46,826 nt of DNA from a bacterium. GTDB taxonomy: Bacteria; Vulcanimicrobiota; Xenobia; Xenobiales; JADMJV01. Below, in pieces: positions 7,431-15,465 of this stretch. Each line of letters opens with the position of its first letter. The first letter of the stretch is position 1. A program made the translations under genes and the position numbers. The DNA lies in contig JADMJV010000008.1 in the NCBI GenBank assembly GCA_018780265.1, positions 22,830-69,655 on the forward strand, in the 5' to 3' direction. The notes under the pieces were generated by a model. The model was not told where the DNA came from and did no database searches. It worked only from the letters and a program-made list of their open reading frames with translations.

Positions 7431-8300
7431 ATGCGAATCGCTGCAGGACTCCTTTTTCTGGCTCTCAGCCTGGCCGCTACGGCCCGACCCCTGGAAGCCA
7501 TGTTCTGGAACCTGGAGTCGCCCGGTCACGGCAACCAGGAAGGCGAAAAGAAGACGGCCGACCTGGATTTTCTGTGCCAGAGAATCGAAGCCGATTTTGG
7601 TCAGACCGACCTGGTCGGCTTCGCCGAAGTGGAACCGGAGTGGGGCCCGGCCCTGGAAGCCGCGCTGGAGCGAGCCAGTGGTGCCGACTTTGAGGTTCAC
7701 ATCAGCGCCAGCGGGGGACACGATCGGCTGGCCATGGGCTGGCGAACGGAGCGCTTTTCCAGCCTGGAAATCGGCCAGGTCGAGTCAATCGCCGGCCCAC
7801 TGATGGTGGCCGGCAAGCAGTTGCGCTTTCGTCCCAGTTTATACGCCCGACTGCACAGTCAACAAGGGCCCCTTACGCTGGTTGTCAACCACTTTGCCCG
7901 CTCTCAACCGGCCACCGGGCCCACCGCTCGCCGTCAACAATCCAACCTGCTACGCCAATGGCTGCAACACATCCAGGACCCCGTGATCTGCCTGGGCGAC
8001 TTCAACTTTGACTACCACATTCGCGAAGGAGACCGCGACAACGCCGGCTTTTCCGTGCTCACCCAAGGGGATATATTCCAGTGGGTGCGCTATCCCGACC
8101 CGCTGCCACCCACCCAGGGAGAATGCAAAGACGGAAAACCCTACTCCAAGTTTGAGAGCGTGCTGGACTTCATTTTTACGGCCAACGCGGCCCGCAAGTG
8201 GCCCGCCCAAAGCCAGGTCTTGACGCGCCCTGACGACTTCTGCCCCGAATCAGAAAACAGCGATCATCGGCCCGTGCGCGCTCGCTTCGAAATACCCTGA
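7431..8300 (+). CDS. Exported endonuclease/exonuclease/phosphatase-fold hydrolase
   Basis: 289 residues from the ATG at 7431, chosen because it begins a signal peptide (MRIAAGLLFLALSLAATA) and leaves a 46-base divergent spacer to the permease. The core has the marks of the EEP superfamily: FWNLE (25-29), FAEVEPE with the metal-binding Glu, NHF, GDFNFD near the middle, LDFIF, and SDHRPV at the end with the catalytic His. Members cleave phosphodiester bonds in nucleic acids or phospholipids with Mg. Its exported position suggests a secreted nuclease or phosphoesterase; the substrate cannot be told from sequence. Divergent to the purine permease, so scavenging of nucleotides is a plausible shared role. 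Confidence 0.85.
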   Translation: MRIAAGLLFLALSLAATARPLEAMFWNLESPGHGNQEGEKKTADLDFLCQRIEADFGQTDLVGFAEVEPEWGPALEAALERASGADFEVHISASGGHDRLAMGWRTERFSSLEIGQVESIAGPLMVAGKQLRFRPSLYARLHSQQGPLTLVVNHFARSQPATGPTARRQQSNLLRQWLQHIQDPVICLGDFNFDYHIREGDRDNAGFSVLTQGDIFQWVRYPDPLPPTQGECKDGKPYSKFESVLDFIFTANAARKWPAQSQVLTRPDDFCPESENSDHRPVRARFEIP

Positions 8301-8336
8301 CCAAGGTTCCCGGGCGCACATCTAGAACCAACGGCC

Positions 8337-9755
8337 ATGCATAGTCCCCTGTTCACCGATTTTTACCAACTGACCATGATGAGCGGCTACCTGGATGCCG
8401 GCAAACAAAACCAGAACAGCGTCTTTGAACTGTTCTTCCGAAAGATCCCCCAACAAGGGGGCTTCTGCATGCTGGCAGGCCTGGAACCCGCCCTGGAGTA
8501 CCTGGAAAACCTGCGCTTCGCCGACGAGGAAATTGCTTATCTAGACGGCCTGAAGCTGTTTAACTCGGCCTTTCTCGACCAGTTGCGCGGCTTTCGATTC
8601 ACTGGCAAGGTCTGGGCCGTGCCCGAAGGCACCGTGGTCATGCCCCACCAACCCTTGATGCGGGTCGAGGCCCCCCTGCCGGAAGCGCAGTTGGTAGAGT
8701 CGGCCCTGCTCAACTTCATCAACTTTCAGACCTTGATCGCAACCAAGGCCGCGCGCGTGGTCCACGCGGCCGGCCCGGAAGGTTCGGTGCTGGAATTTGG
8801 ACTGCGCCGCGCCCAGGGACCCGACGGGGCTATGAGCGCCAGTCGGGCTGCCTTTATCGGCGGCTGCGACGCCACCAGCAATGCGCTGGCCGGCATGCGC
8901 TATGGCATTCCGGTGCGCGGCACCCAGGCCCACTCCTGGGTCATGTCCTTTGCCAGCGAACTCGAGTCCTTTCGCGCTTACGCTCATCGCTATCCAGACA
9001 GCGCCCTGCTTTTGGTGGACACTTACGACACGCTGGGCAGCGGAGTCCCCAATGCCATTCGGGTAGCCCGCGAACTGGCCGAACATGGCCATCAACTGGC
9101 TGGCATTCGGCTCGATTCAGGCGATCTGGCCGCCCTTTCCATCGGGGCCCGACGCATGCTGGACGAAGCCGGATTTCCCCAGGTGCGCATCGTGGCTTCC
9201 AACGACCTGGACGAATTTCTGGTAGAGAGCCTGCGGGCCCAGGGAGCCCGCATCGACACCTGGGGAGTGGGTACACAGATGGTGACCAGCAAACAAGAGC
9301 CCGCTTTAGGGGGGGTTTATAAGCTGGTATCGATCGAAGAAGCGCAAGGCTGGCGGCCCTGCATGAAGCTGTCAAGCAACCCCGGCAAGGCCACCAGCCC
9401 GGGAGTCAAGCAGGTCTATCGCGGGCAACACGGCGATTCTTTTGTAGGCGATGTGATCGCCCTGGCCTCCGAATCCGCTCCGACAGGCCATTGCCCCATT
9501 CATGACCCACTCTACGTAACGCCGGCCCAGACCATCCAGGCCGAGCGCTACCAACCCTTGCTGGAAGCCGTGATGGAAAACGGCAAGCGCACCCGCCCGG
9601 CACCCTCTCTGACCAGCCTGCGGGAGCGCGGACTCAGCCAACTCAGCCGTCTGCCGGTGGGTTGCCTGCGTCTACAAAACCCACATCTCTATCCCAACGG
9701 ACTTTCCGACGAGCTGTTCCAACTACGCCAAAGCCTGATGAGCAGGGACAGGTGA
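8337..9755 (+). CDS. pncB: Nicotinate phosphoribosyltransferase
   Basis: 472 residues, a usual length for this enzyme. It opens with the family signature TDFYQLTMM and continues with FELFFRKIP, EFGLRRAQGPDGA, then SNALAGMRYGIPVRGTQAHS, RLDSGDL and a Gly-rich phosphate-binding region ahead of LVSIEEAQGWRPCMKLS. The enzyme joins nicotinate to PRPP, with ATP hydrolysis, to make nicotinate mononucleotide for NAD salvage in the cytosol. The start has no obvious Shine-Dalgarno. The gene is 36 bases after the exported hydrolase and may be transcribed with it. Convergent with the amino-acid permease. I am confident of the function. Confidence 0.95.
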   Translation: MHSPLFTDFYQLTMMSGYLDAGKQNQNSVFELFFRKIPQQGGFCMLAGLEPALEYLENLRFADEEIAYLDGLKLFNSAFLDQLRGFRFTGKVWAVPEGTVVMPHQPLMRVEAPLPEAQLVESALLNFINFQTLIATKAARVVHAAGPEGSVLEFGLRRAQGPDGAMSASRAAFIGGCDATSNALAGMRYGIPVRGTQAHSWVMSFASELESFRAYAHRYPDSALLLVDTYDTLGSGVPNAIRVARELAEHGHQLAGIRLDSGDLAALSIGARRMLDEAGFPQVRIVASNDLDEFLVESLRAQGARIDTWGVGTQMVTSKQEPALGGVYKLVSIEEAQGWRPCMKLSSNPGKATSPGVKQVYRGQHGDSFVGDVIALASESAPTGHCPIHDPLYVTPAQTIQAERYQPLLEAVMENGKRTRPAPSLTSLRERGLSQLSRLPVGCLRLQNPHLYPNGLSDELFQLRQSLMSRDR

Positions 9756-9758
9756 TAC

Positions 9759-11441
9759 TCAGGCGTCCGGAGTGAAGCCGATCGGATTGCCCGCCTCGGC
9801 GGCGGATTCTCGGTTGAGCACACTATGGTGTCTGCCATACAGCAGGTAGATGAACAGGCCCACCACCAGCCAGATAAAAAATCGCACCCAGGTAACTACA
9901 GGCGAGGCCATCATCAGCCAGACGCAGGTAACAATGCCCATGACCGGTATCAAAGGGGCAAAGGGAGCCGTAAAGGGCCGACTGGAAGCATGAGGCAGGC
10001 CCCTAAAGGCCAGCCCCACCCACAGGCTGATGGGGGCACAGACCAGGGCCGTCAACCGATCTCCCAAATGGGAACTGGAGGCGCCCCAAATCACCAGGGC
10101 GAGAGACAACACCAGGGTGAACGCCGCACTGATGTCGTAAGGCCGCTCCGTGGACGATGACTTGCGGCCATCACGATATCGCAACAACAAAACGGCCGCG
10201 CACACAATCACGAAAGCGAACAGGGTGCCGATATTGCACAAATCAATGACGGCGGCAATGTCCATAAAGGCCGCCGCCCCGCCCACCATAAGGCCAGTCA
10301 GGATGGTGGTGACATGGGGAGTTTGATAGATCGGATGAATCTGCGCAAAGAACTTGGGCAGTAGCCCGTCCCGGGCCATAGAAAAGAAGATGCGCGGCTG
10401 GCCCATCTGAAAGACCAGCAGCACGGCAGTCATGGAAAAGAGCGCACCCACTGTGACCACAAAATGCGAGAAATGCAGCAGGCTTACGTTGCTGGCGCTG
10501 AGTCCGGGCCGCCCCTGCACAATCTCCAGAGCGGTGGCCATGGGGTCGGCCGTTCCCAGCTGCGAGTAGTGGGCCATGCCCGTCATCACCAACGAGATGG
10601 CGATATACAACCCGGTGCAGATGACCAGCGAGCCGATCATGCCGATGGGCAGATTGCGGGACGGGTTTTCGGTCTCCTCTGCCGCTGTCGAAACGGCGTC
10701 AAAACCGATATAGGCAAAGAAGATCACAGCCGCGGCCCCGTGAATGCCTTTCCAGCCATTGGGAGCGAAGTCGGTCCAGTTGCCGGGATCCACAAACAAG
10801 AAGCCCAGTCCCACAAAGAAGACCAGCACGGCCAGTTTGATCAATACCACCACATTGTTAAAGGTGACCGACTCTTTGACGCCCCGGACCAGCAGCACGG
10901 TCATCAGTAGCACGATGACCATGGCCGGCAAATTGATCGCAAAGCCCTTCCCTTGGTGCAAGGCGATAGCAGTAGGGGTCATGATCGAATCGCTCAGGTG
11001 TATCTTAAAACCCTTCAAAAAGGACGCGAAGTAGCCGGCCCAACTGATGGCCACGGCCACATTGCCCACCGCGTATTCCAAAATCAGGTCCCAGCCGATA
11101 ATCCAGGCGGCCAGTTCGCCCAGGGTAACGTAGGCATAGGTATAGGCGCTGCCGGCGATGGGGATCACCGAGGCAAATTCGGCATAACAGAGCGCGCAAA
11201 AGCCGCAGGCGATGGCCACCAGGATATAGCTGATGACCACGGCCGGGCCGGCCCCAATGTGGCCCCCGCCTCCCGCCGCCGCAGTCCCGGTGGTGGCGAA
11301 GATACCGGCCCCAATAATGGCACCAATCCCCAGCGCGATCAGGTCTTTGGCACCCAGCACCCGCTTCAGACTATGATGACCCTCCTCGGGGGGCGCCTCG
11401 AGAATCTGCGAGATAGACTTGGTGCGAAAGTAGGCATTCAT
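9759..11441 (-). CDS. APC-superfamily cationic amino-acid permease
   Basis: 560 residues, ATG with GGGTAGGGGG just upstream. The N-terminus is cytosolic, then GIGAIIGAGIFATTG, the conserved substrate-binding turn of APC transporters in the first helix. Further marks are LCYAEFAS and GSAYTYAYVTLGE. FFAYIGFDAVSTAAEETENPS marks the sixth helix, in the pattern of the CAT/YfnA subfamily. About 14 membrane segments are visible. Such permeases move Arg, Lys or other amino acids across the inner membrane, often proton-coupled. The substrate cannot be fixed from sequence. The gene stands alone, divergent from the lytic transglycosylase with a spacer of under 100 bases. Confidence 0.9.
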   Translation of the reverse strand: MNAYFRTKSISQILEAPPEEGHHSLKRVLGAKDLIALGIGAIIGAGIFATTGTAAAGGGGHIGAGPAVVISYILVAIACGFCALCYAEFASVIPIAGSAYTYAYVTLGELAAWIIGWDLILEYAVGNVAVAISWAGYFASFLKGFKIHLSDSIMTPTAIALHQGKGFAINLPAMVIVLLMTVLLVRGVKESVTFNNVVVLIKLAVLVFFVGLGFLFVDPGNWTDFAPNGWKGIHGAAAVIFFAYIGFDAVSTAAEETENPSRNLPIGMIGSLVICTGLYIAISLVMTGMAHYSQLGTADPMATALEIVQGRPGLSASNVSLLHFSHFVVTVGALFSMTAVLLVFQMGQPRIFFSMARDGLLPKFFAQIHPIYQTPHVTTILTGLMVGGAAAFMDIAAVIDLCNIGTLFAFVIVCAAVLLLRYRDGRKSSSTERPYDISAAFTLVLSLALVIWGASSSHLGDRLTALVCAPISLWVGLAFRGLPHASSRPFTAPFAPLIPVMGIVTCVWLMMASPVVTWVRFFIWLVVGLFIYLLYGRHHSVLNRESAAEAGNPIGFTPDA

Positions 11442-11533
11442 GCCCCCTACCCTACCCCACCCGGTAGTCCCAGACTTTTCTGTCTTGTTACATATGGGCA
11501 GGTATGCCAGTCGATTTGAAAAATTGGCGTACT

Positions 11534-12400
11534 ATGAGACACTGGCTGATGCTCGTCTGGCTGCTATCCACCGCGGTGTGGGCCCGCGATTGGTACTCGC
11601 CCCTCCACGAGGGCAAGTCCTACGTCAATCCGTATCTCACGGTGGCACGCGCACTGCGCGCTCCCAAGGCCAATTGGGACGGGCAACTTGTGCTGTGGAC
11701 CGGGCGACTGCGCCAGGTGAAGGCCCGGGGTAACGGCTGGACCATGATTTTGGAAACGCCTGACGGTAAAATCTCGGTGACCTGCCCCAGGCCCGTGCTC
11801 ACTCTCAAGCCCGACCCCCGAGAAGGCTGCAAGGTAGCTATCAAGGGAGAAGTCCGCCTGAATCAGGGACGTTTTGGTCAACTGATCGGCCGTTCGGTGA
11901 TTTTACTCGAACCGGCCCAGTGGAAGTCGGCCGGCAGTCACGAAGAATTTCTCAGCCAGTGGATCCGCTTCCACTGCCCCCACGAGAAGGCCGCCGTGAG
12001 CGACGCACTGGCCCGCACCATCCTGGCTCAAGCCCGCGACAACAAGATCGATCCCTGGCTCTTCGCCGCACTTCTGCAGGTAGAATCGGCCTATCGCAAA
12101 GACGTGGTCTCTCCGTCGGGGGCCATCGGCCTGGGCCAGTTGATGCCTTTCACCGCTGAGGGCCTGGCAGTAGACCCTTGGGACCCGCAACAAAACGTGG
12201 CTGGCTCCGCCAAAATGTTGGCCGGCCTGTTGCAAGGCTGGAAGAGTACGCTCGACCCCCGGGTGCTGGCTCTGGCTTCGTACAATGCCGGCCCAACTCT
12301 GGTGCGCCAACTGCAAACCGTGCCATCCATTCCAGAAACCAACAACTATGTATATTTCATCGGTTTCCTGCAGGAGCATTTGAGTCGCCTTAACCCCTGA
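11534..12400 (+). CDS. Exported lytic transglycosylase (SLT domain) with N-terminal OB-like domain
   Basis: 288 residues from the ATG at 11534, which begins a signal peptide (MRHWLMLVWLLSTAVWA). An in-frame ATG at 11504 would add ten residues; neither has a good Shine-Dalgarno. Residues 40-140 form strands resembling an OB fold (VLWTGRLRQVK, KVAIKGEVRLNQGRFG). The C-terminal half is a goose-lysozyme-like SLT domain: LLQVESAYRKD with the catalytic Glu, SGAIGLGQLMPFTAEGL, and ALASYNAGPTLVRQL. The family cuts peptidoglycan between MurNAc and GlcNAc, leaving 1,6-anhydro ends, in the periplasm. It overlaps the convergent dehydrogenase gene by 11 bases. The OB-like call is only by pattern. Confidence 0.87.
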   Translation: MRHWLMLVWLLSTAVWARDWYSPLHEGKSYVNPYLTVARALRAPKANWDGQLVLWTGRLRQVKARGNGWTMILETPDGKISVTCPRPVLTLKPDPREGCKVAIKGEVRLNQGRFGQLIGRSVILLEPAQWKSAGSHEEFLSQWIRFHCPHEKAAVSDALARTILAQARDNKIDPWLFAALLQVESAYRKDVVSPSGAIGLGQLMPFTAEGLAVDPWDPQQNVAGSAKMLAGLLQGWKSTLDPRVLALASYNAGPTLVRQLQTVPSIPETNNYVYFIGFLQEHLSRLNP

Positions 12401-13319
12401 GCAACACCTTGACCCAATCGCGGCGCCCAATGGCCCCCGGGAACTCGCTCAAATCCAGCACCTGATCCACCAGCGGTCGTGGATCGACCAGGCCGGAGCG
12501 CAATGCCTGCAGGGCCGGCTCAAAGCGACCGCAACGGGACCCCACCAAGGTCAAGGCGTTGACCACCAGCGGCGTCATATCAACCGCCTCGGGTCGGGCC
12601 ACCGTCGACTTCAACACCACGGTCCCGTGGGCCCGAGCCATTTGAAGGGCCTGACTCAGGCCCTGGGCCGACCCGGTGGCTTCTACTACTGCCGGCCAAC
12701 TGCCCGAAACCTCGCTCACAGCGTGCAGTCCCAACCGGCGCAATCGATCCAGCTTGCCGGGATGACGCCCCAGCACTGTGACTTCGTGATCGGCCTGCAG
12801 TCCCAGCGCGATTAAGCTACCCAGTCGACCGTCCCCCAAAATCAACACCTTACACGAGGCCGGCAGATGCTGGCGCACCTCCAGGGCAGCCGCCAGGGGC
12901 TCGCACCAGACGGAAAGCGTAGGGTCAAGGTCGTCCACGGGGTGCAGGTTGGCCAGGGGCAGTTGAAAACTTTCGGCGAAGGCGCCGTCCAGGCCGCGTA
13001 TCCCCAGAACGGTGCGCCGGGGACAAAGGCGAGCGTCTCCTTGGGCACACTCGGGGCAGTGACCGCAGCCTACATTGATCTCCCCCACCACCAACTTGCC
13101 GAGCCAGGGGGGATCTTGACATTGAGTGACACGGGCCACAAATTCGTGCCCCAAGAATCCTTCAAAGCCTGCGTAGCCCTGAATCAGTTGCAGGTCGGTC
13201 CCACACACCCCCCCCAGCACAAGACGCAGCCTGGCCCACCCTTGAGGCACCTCTGGCTGAAGCCGGGATGCCCACTGCAGCGAGCTCCGGCGGACCTGCC
13301 ACCCGAAGATTTCAGACAT
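12390..13319 (-). CDS. Zinc-dependent alcohol dehydrogenase-like oxidoreductase (MDR family)
   Basis: 309 residues. The catalytic-zinc region is present: VCGTD for the first ligand and GHEF for the second, with the third Cys in VWCEP. Four Cys in CGHCPECAQGDARLC match the structural zinc lobe. The Rossmann part has VLILGDGRLGSLIALGL, with GDGRLG in place of the usual GxGxxG. It is about 30-40 residues shorter than most family members, mainly in the NAD domain and C-terminus, but no motif is missing. Expected to oxidise or reduce an alcohol, sugar alcohol or aldehyde with NAD(P). The substrate is unknown and the neighbours give no help. Upstream lies the candidate small RNA, transcribed the other way. 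Confidence 0.82.
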   Translation of the reverse strand: MSEIFGWQVRRSSLQWASRLQPEVPQGWARLRLVLGGVCGTDLQLIQGYAGFEGFLGHEFVARVTQCQDPPWLGKLVVGEINVGCGHCPECAQGDARLCPRRTVLGIRGLDGAFAESFQLPLANLHPVDDLDPTLSVWCEPLAAALEVRQHLPASCKVLILGDGRLGSLIALGLQADHEVTVLGRHPGKLDRLRRLGLHAVSEVSGSWPAVVEATGSAQGLSQALQMARAHGTVVLKSTVARPEAVDMTPLVVNALTLVGSRCGRFEPALQALRSGLVDPRPLVDQVLDLSEFPGAIGRRDWVKVLLRG

Positions 13320-13354
13320 CCCAGAATATTCTTAGAAATTTATTGGCAACATAC

Positions 13355-13383
13355 TTTACAAGCGATTCACAAGCTGTTAATAT
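13355..13383 (+). promoter_or_regulatory. Sigma-70-type promoter of the candidate small RNA
   Basis: TTTACA at 13355-13360 and TAATAT at 13378-13383 are separated by exactly 17 bases. Each box differs from the housekeeping consensus at one or two positions. No protein gene follows on this strand: the next 90 bases end in an intrinsic terminator. The expected transcription start is near 13390. Confidence 0.65.
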
Positions 13384-13422
13384 CTGAAAGCGGTCGCAAG
13401 AAGCGGCCGAAAGTTTTCCTCC

Positions 13423-13440
13423 TGTGTGTGTGTGTGTGTG
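13423..13440 (+). repeat. (TG)9 microsatellite
   Basis: Nine perfect TG dinucleotides inside the linker of the candidate small RNA. A repeat of this kind can change length by slippage, so it could vary between strains and change the length of the single-stranded region. Confidence 0.95.
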
Positions 13441-13446
13441 TTGTAT

Positions 13447-13477
13447 GGCCCGGCTAACCCCGGGCCTTTTTATTTTC
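13447..13477 (+). terminator. Rho-independent terminator of the candidate small RNA
   Basis: GGCCCGG (13447-13453), a six-base loop, CCGGGCC (13460-13466), then TTTTTATTTT. The T-run is on the plus strand, so it stops plus-strand transcription. GGGCCT (13462-13467) can also pair with AGGCCC (13493-13498), which would compete with the terminator stem. Confidence 0.85.
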
Positions 13478-13523
13478 CCGGCAAAGCAAAAGAGGCCCTG
13501 AGCGGAACCTGTCACGGGTAGAG

Positions 13524-13907
13524 CTATTTCTTCCCTTTTTGCTCGGGCAACTTGCGAACTTCCGCCTTCAATTCGTCCAGTTTCTCCTCAGAGATCTCCA
13601 GACGGTGCGACACAGCCTGGATGTAGCGCAATTCGGGCGCATTGAGGTTGCCTCGGGACATCGACAGGGCCAACAAAACCCTCATCAGATCCTCCTTGTC
13701 GGCCTGCGGCCCTTTGAGAATTTCGTCCAAATTGGGCAACTCGGGGGCTTCTTGCATCATTTTGCCCACTTCCAACAGATCCTTGGCGGAGAGACCGAGT
13801 TCCGCCAACATTTGACCCAGAATGATGCGCTCTCGGTCATCGACGGTTCCGTCCGCCCACACTATCTGGATCAACCCTTTGATCGTCTCGCGGTAGCTAG
13901 CGTTCAT
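13524..13907 (-). CDS. TerB-like (tellurite-resistance TerB fold) protein
   Basis: 127 residues, all helical, ATG with GAGGAG at eight bases. The stretch ADGTVDDRERIILGQML near the start and the following helices match the TerB-type fold, in which acidic residues of the ADGxVxxxE motif bind metal. This domain occurs alone or fused to many partners in stress and envelope processes; its presence does not imply tellurite resistance. The C-terminus is Lys-rich. It overlaps the phosphatidylcholine synthase gene by 11 bases, so the two form an operon with the lipid enzyme first. Cytosolic. Confidence 0.72.
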   Translation of the reverse strand: MNASYRETIKGLIQIVWADGTVDDRERIILGQMLAELGLSAKDLLEVGKMMQEAPELPNLDEILKGPQADKEDLMRVLLALSMSRGNLNAPELRYIQAVSHRLEISEEKLDELKAEVRKLPEQKGKK

Positions 13908-14628
13908 GCTCAGGCTCCTCTCGGGGGTCCTGGCTCCTTCTTGTGTTTCCAGGCTTGTCCTGGCAATGAAGCCAAAAACTCATTGCCAGATAATACAGAG
14001 GGAACAGATTGCTCCACCAGAAACAGCGCTCGGCCCATTGGGCCGTGCTACCCAGGCTGATCACCACCAAAATGCCCCACAGACTCATCATGAACATGTT
14101 AAAGAGGCGCCAATGAGGCGTCTTGGTGGGATAAATAAAGCGAATCGGCAGCAAAACCGTCAACGAAAGCAGCATCACGATAGCCCCGTTAAGACCGGGC
14201 GGTAACTGCCAGCGCCAGAGATAAAGCGCCACGATATTCCACAGGGAGGGAAAGCCCAAAAAATAGTTATCATCCGTTTTGGCCTGCGTATGAGCCATAC
14301 CCAGTGCGCTGCACATCAAAGGAATCGCCCACAGCAGAGGGGGTAGCCAGCCCCACAAGCTCATGGAAAATATGGGCACGATGACCCAGGTAAAATAATC
14401 GACCATATCGTCCAGGCGCCGGCCGTCGATATGGGGTGCGTAGCGCTCAACCTGGCAGCGACGCGCAAAGGTGCCGTCCACCGAGTCGATAAAGACGGCG
14501 ATCATCATCCACAAAAAGGCCGCCTGTTGGTGATGGGCCCAGGCCGCATCCAGTGCCAGCACCCCCGCCAACACTCCCGAGGCCGTAAAAAAATGGACCA
14601 TCCAGGCCTTGATTCGTGCATTACCCAA
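13897..14628 (-). CDS. pcs: Phosphatidylcholine synthase (CDP-alcohol phosphatidyltransferase family)
   Basis: 243 residues from a TTG; no other start keeps the conserved AW-x-VH-x-FTASG opening. Eight or so membrane segments. The active-site motif is the form typical of Pcs enzymes: D51-G52, A55-R56, then 12 residues, G69, D73 and D77. Most CDP-alcohol transferases have 8 or 9 residues between AR and G. Pcs joins CDP-diacylglycerol and choline at the inner membrane to make phosphatidylcholine. Choline must then come from outside or from lipid breakdown; I see no choline transporter here. It is translated just ahead of the TerB-like protein. A hairpin at 14650-14680 lies in its leader. Confidence 0.82.
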   Translation of the reverse strand: MGNARIKAWMVHFFTASGVLAGVLALDAAWAHHQQAAFLWMMIAVFIDSVDGTFARRCQVERYAPHIDGRRLDDMVDYFTWVIVPIFSMSLWGWLPPLLWAIPLMCSALGMAHTQAKTDDNYFLGFPSLWNIVALYLWRWQLPPGLNGAIVMLLSLTVLLPIRFIYPTKTPHWRLFNMFMMSLWGILVVISLGSTAQWAERCFWWSNLFPLYYLAMSFWLHCQDKPGNTRRSQDPREEPEHER

Positions 14629-14649
14629 AGTGCTGCACGATTCGCTGAG

Positions 14650-14680
14650 GTCTGAGGGGTCCCTGCGAGACCCCTCAGAC
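14650..14680 (-). terminator. Perfect 12-bp hairpin without U-tract, after the exported-protein gene
   Basis: GTCTGAGGGGTC (14650-14661) pairs without mismatch with GACCCCTCAGAC (14669-14680) around a seven-base loop. It starts nine bases after the stop of the exported protein gene and 21 bases before the start of pcs. No T-run follows on either strand, so it may be a U-less terminator, an RNA-stability stem or a processing site. Confidence 0.5.
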
Positions 14681-14688
14681 GTGACCCA

Positions 14689-15222
14689 TCAGGGAGTAGC
14701 CGGATAAGTCTTGGTCTTGGTGGTGCCGTTGCCCGTGGTGACCGTGGTGGAGCCGCCAGTCTCCTTGTCATATTGAGTTTCGCCCTCAGCGCTGTACGTC
14801 TGACCGGTATTCTTGTTGGTTGCCTCCACGGAACTCGAACTGGTGCCGCCCTGGCCGGCCTTCCATGAGCCGCTGCTGGAGGCACTGCCGGTCGAGTTCT
14901 TTCCATTCCAATTGGCGCTATTCTGGTGAAAACCGCCCTGCGTGGTGACCGCGTTGACGCCCTGAGAATTGAAACTGCCCCCATTGGCACCAGTGGCCTG
15001 GTAGGTTCCGGCCCGGGCCGCCCCCTTGCCGGGTACCACCACGTGCCCCCCGGTGCCGCTAGCCGTCCCCTTGGTGCCCGTGGCCGTGCCTGTGTAGACC
15101 CGGCCCGCCCCTGCGCTGGTGTGCCCCCCTTTGGTGTTGCCCGAGACTTGAGGTCGAGCTTGAGCCACCATAGCAGTCGCGGCCAACGCGGCTGCCCACA
15201 CGGCAATTTTGGAAATCTTCAT
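14689..15222 (-). CDS. Exported Gly/Ser/Thr-rich low-complexity protein
   Basis: 177 residues. A Sec signal peptide (MKISKIAVWAAALAATAMVAQA) is followed by about 155 residues very rich in Gly, Ser, Thr and Asn, with repeated short motifs such as GTATGTKGT and SSSGSW. No Cys in the mature part. The composition resembles secreted adhesins, fibre proteins or proteins that receive O-glycans. The dense Ser/Thr content makes it a plausible substrate of the protein mannosyltransferase encoded 240 bases away on the other strand, but that is only a suggestion. It has no close Shine-Dalgarno. I recognise no family. Codon use looks like the neighbours. Confidence 0.72.
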   Translation of the reverse strand: MKISKIAVWAAALAATAMVAQARPQVSGNTKGGHTSAGAGRVYTGTATGTKGTASGTGGHVVVPGKGAARAGTYQATGANGGSFNSQGVNAVTTQGGFHQNSANWNGKNSTGSASSSGSWKAGQGGTSSSSVEATNKNTGQTYSAEGETQYDKETGGSTTVTTGNGTTKTKTYPATP

Positions 15223-15337
15223 TGGGAGTTGCTCCGTTCTCTAGATAGGTTGACTTGCAGAGATTAACCTGACGGCCACAACTATCGGCCGGAATTCAAC
15301 AAGGATTAGCGGACAAGCTGTGAAGATTTTGTGAAGT

Positions 15338-15367
15338 TTGACAGTCGCATTGCGGATTTGCTACCTT
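15338..15367 (+). promoter_or_regulatory. Promoter of tRNA-Arg
   Basis: Perfect -35 box TTGACA at 15338-15343, 18-base spacer, and TACCTT at 15362-15367 as a -10 box that keeps T, A and the final T. The tRNA starts 11 bases further on. Palindrome TCCTAGGA (15367-15374) overlaps the expected start. Confidence 0.5.
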
Positions 15368-15378
15368 CCTAGGACCAA

Positions 15379-15451
15379 CTCCGCGTAGCTCAGAGGATAG
15401 AGCGGCCGCCTCCTAAGCGGCAGGTCGGCGGTTCGATTCCGCCCGTGGAGA
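15379..15451 (+). tRNA. tRNA-Arg, anticodon CCT
   Basis: A full cloverleaf of 73 bases. Acceptor arms CTCCGCG and CGTGGAG pair over seven positions with one G/T. The D arm is GCTC...GAGC. The anticodon stem GCCGC/GCGGC holds the loop CTCCTAA, giving anticodon CCT, which reads AGG. The T arm is GGCGG/CCGCC with loop TTCGATT. The discriminator base is A and CCA is not encoded. A T-rich stretch follows. Confidence 0.95.
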
Positions 15452-15465
15452 ATTTTTATTGATTC

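Larger units (their letters stand above)
13390..13477 (+). ncRNA. Candidate trans-acting small RNA with UCCUCC and a (UG)9 linker
   Basis: About 85 nt between a near-consensus promoter and an intrinsic terminator, with no coding frame. It would start with a hairpin (CGGTCGC at 13391-13397, loop AAGAA, GCGGCCG at 13403-13409). A linker follows that has no stable structure visible: UUUUCCUCC (to 13422) and nine UG repeats (13423-13440). It ends with the terminator hairpin at 13447-13466. A single-stranded UCCUCC is complementary to Shine-Dalgarno sequences and is a mark of small RNAs that block translation. It lies between the dehydrogenase and TerB-like genes, both on the other strand. The architecture is seen in the sequence; expression and targets are inference. 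Confidence 0.5.

Noticed and set aside
6681..7721. A 346-codon frame antisense or shifted to the purine permease
   Set aside because: Gly/Arg/Asp-rich shadow of a permease with full family motifs in another frame.
9825..11519. Several plus-strand frames over the amino-acid permease
   Set aside because: Gln/His/Gly-rich antisense translations with no motif.
13423..13440. (TG)9 as a phase-variable switch inside a protein gene
   Set aside because: No coding frame with support crosses it on either strand, so slippage would affect only the RNA.
13524..13907. Calling the TerB-like gene a tellurite-resistance determinant
   Set aside because: A lone TerB-like domain without TerZ/TerD/TerC neighbours does not support this; the operon partner is a lipid enzyme.
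14505..15206. A 233-codon Arg/Pro-rich frame overlapping the exported Ser/Thr-rich protein
   Set aside because: Reading-frame shadow of a low-complexity gene; the alternative frame has a signal peptide.
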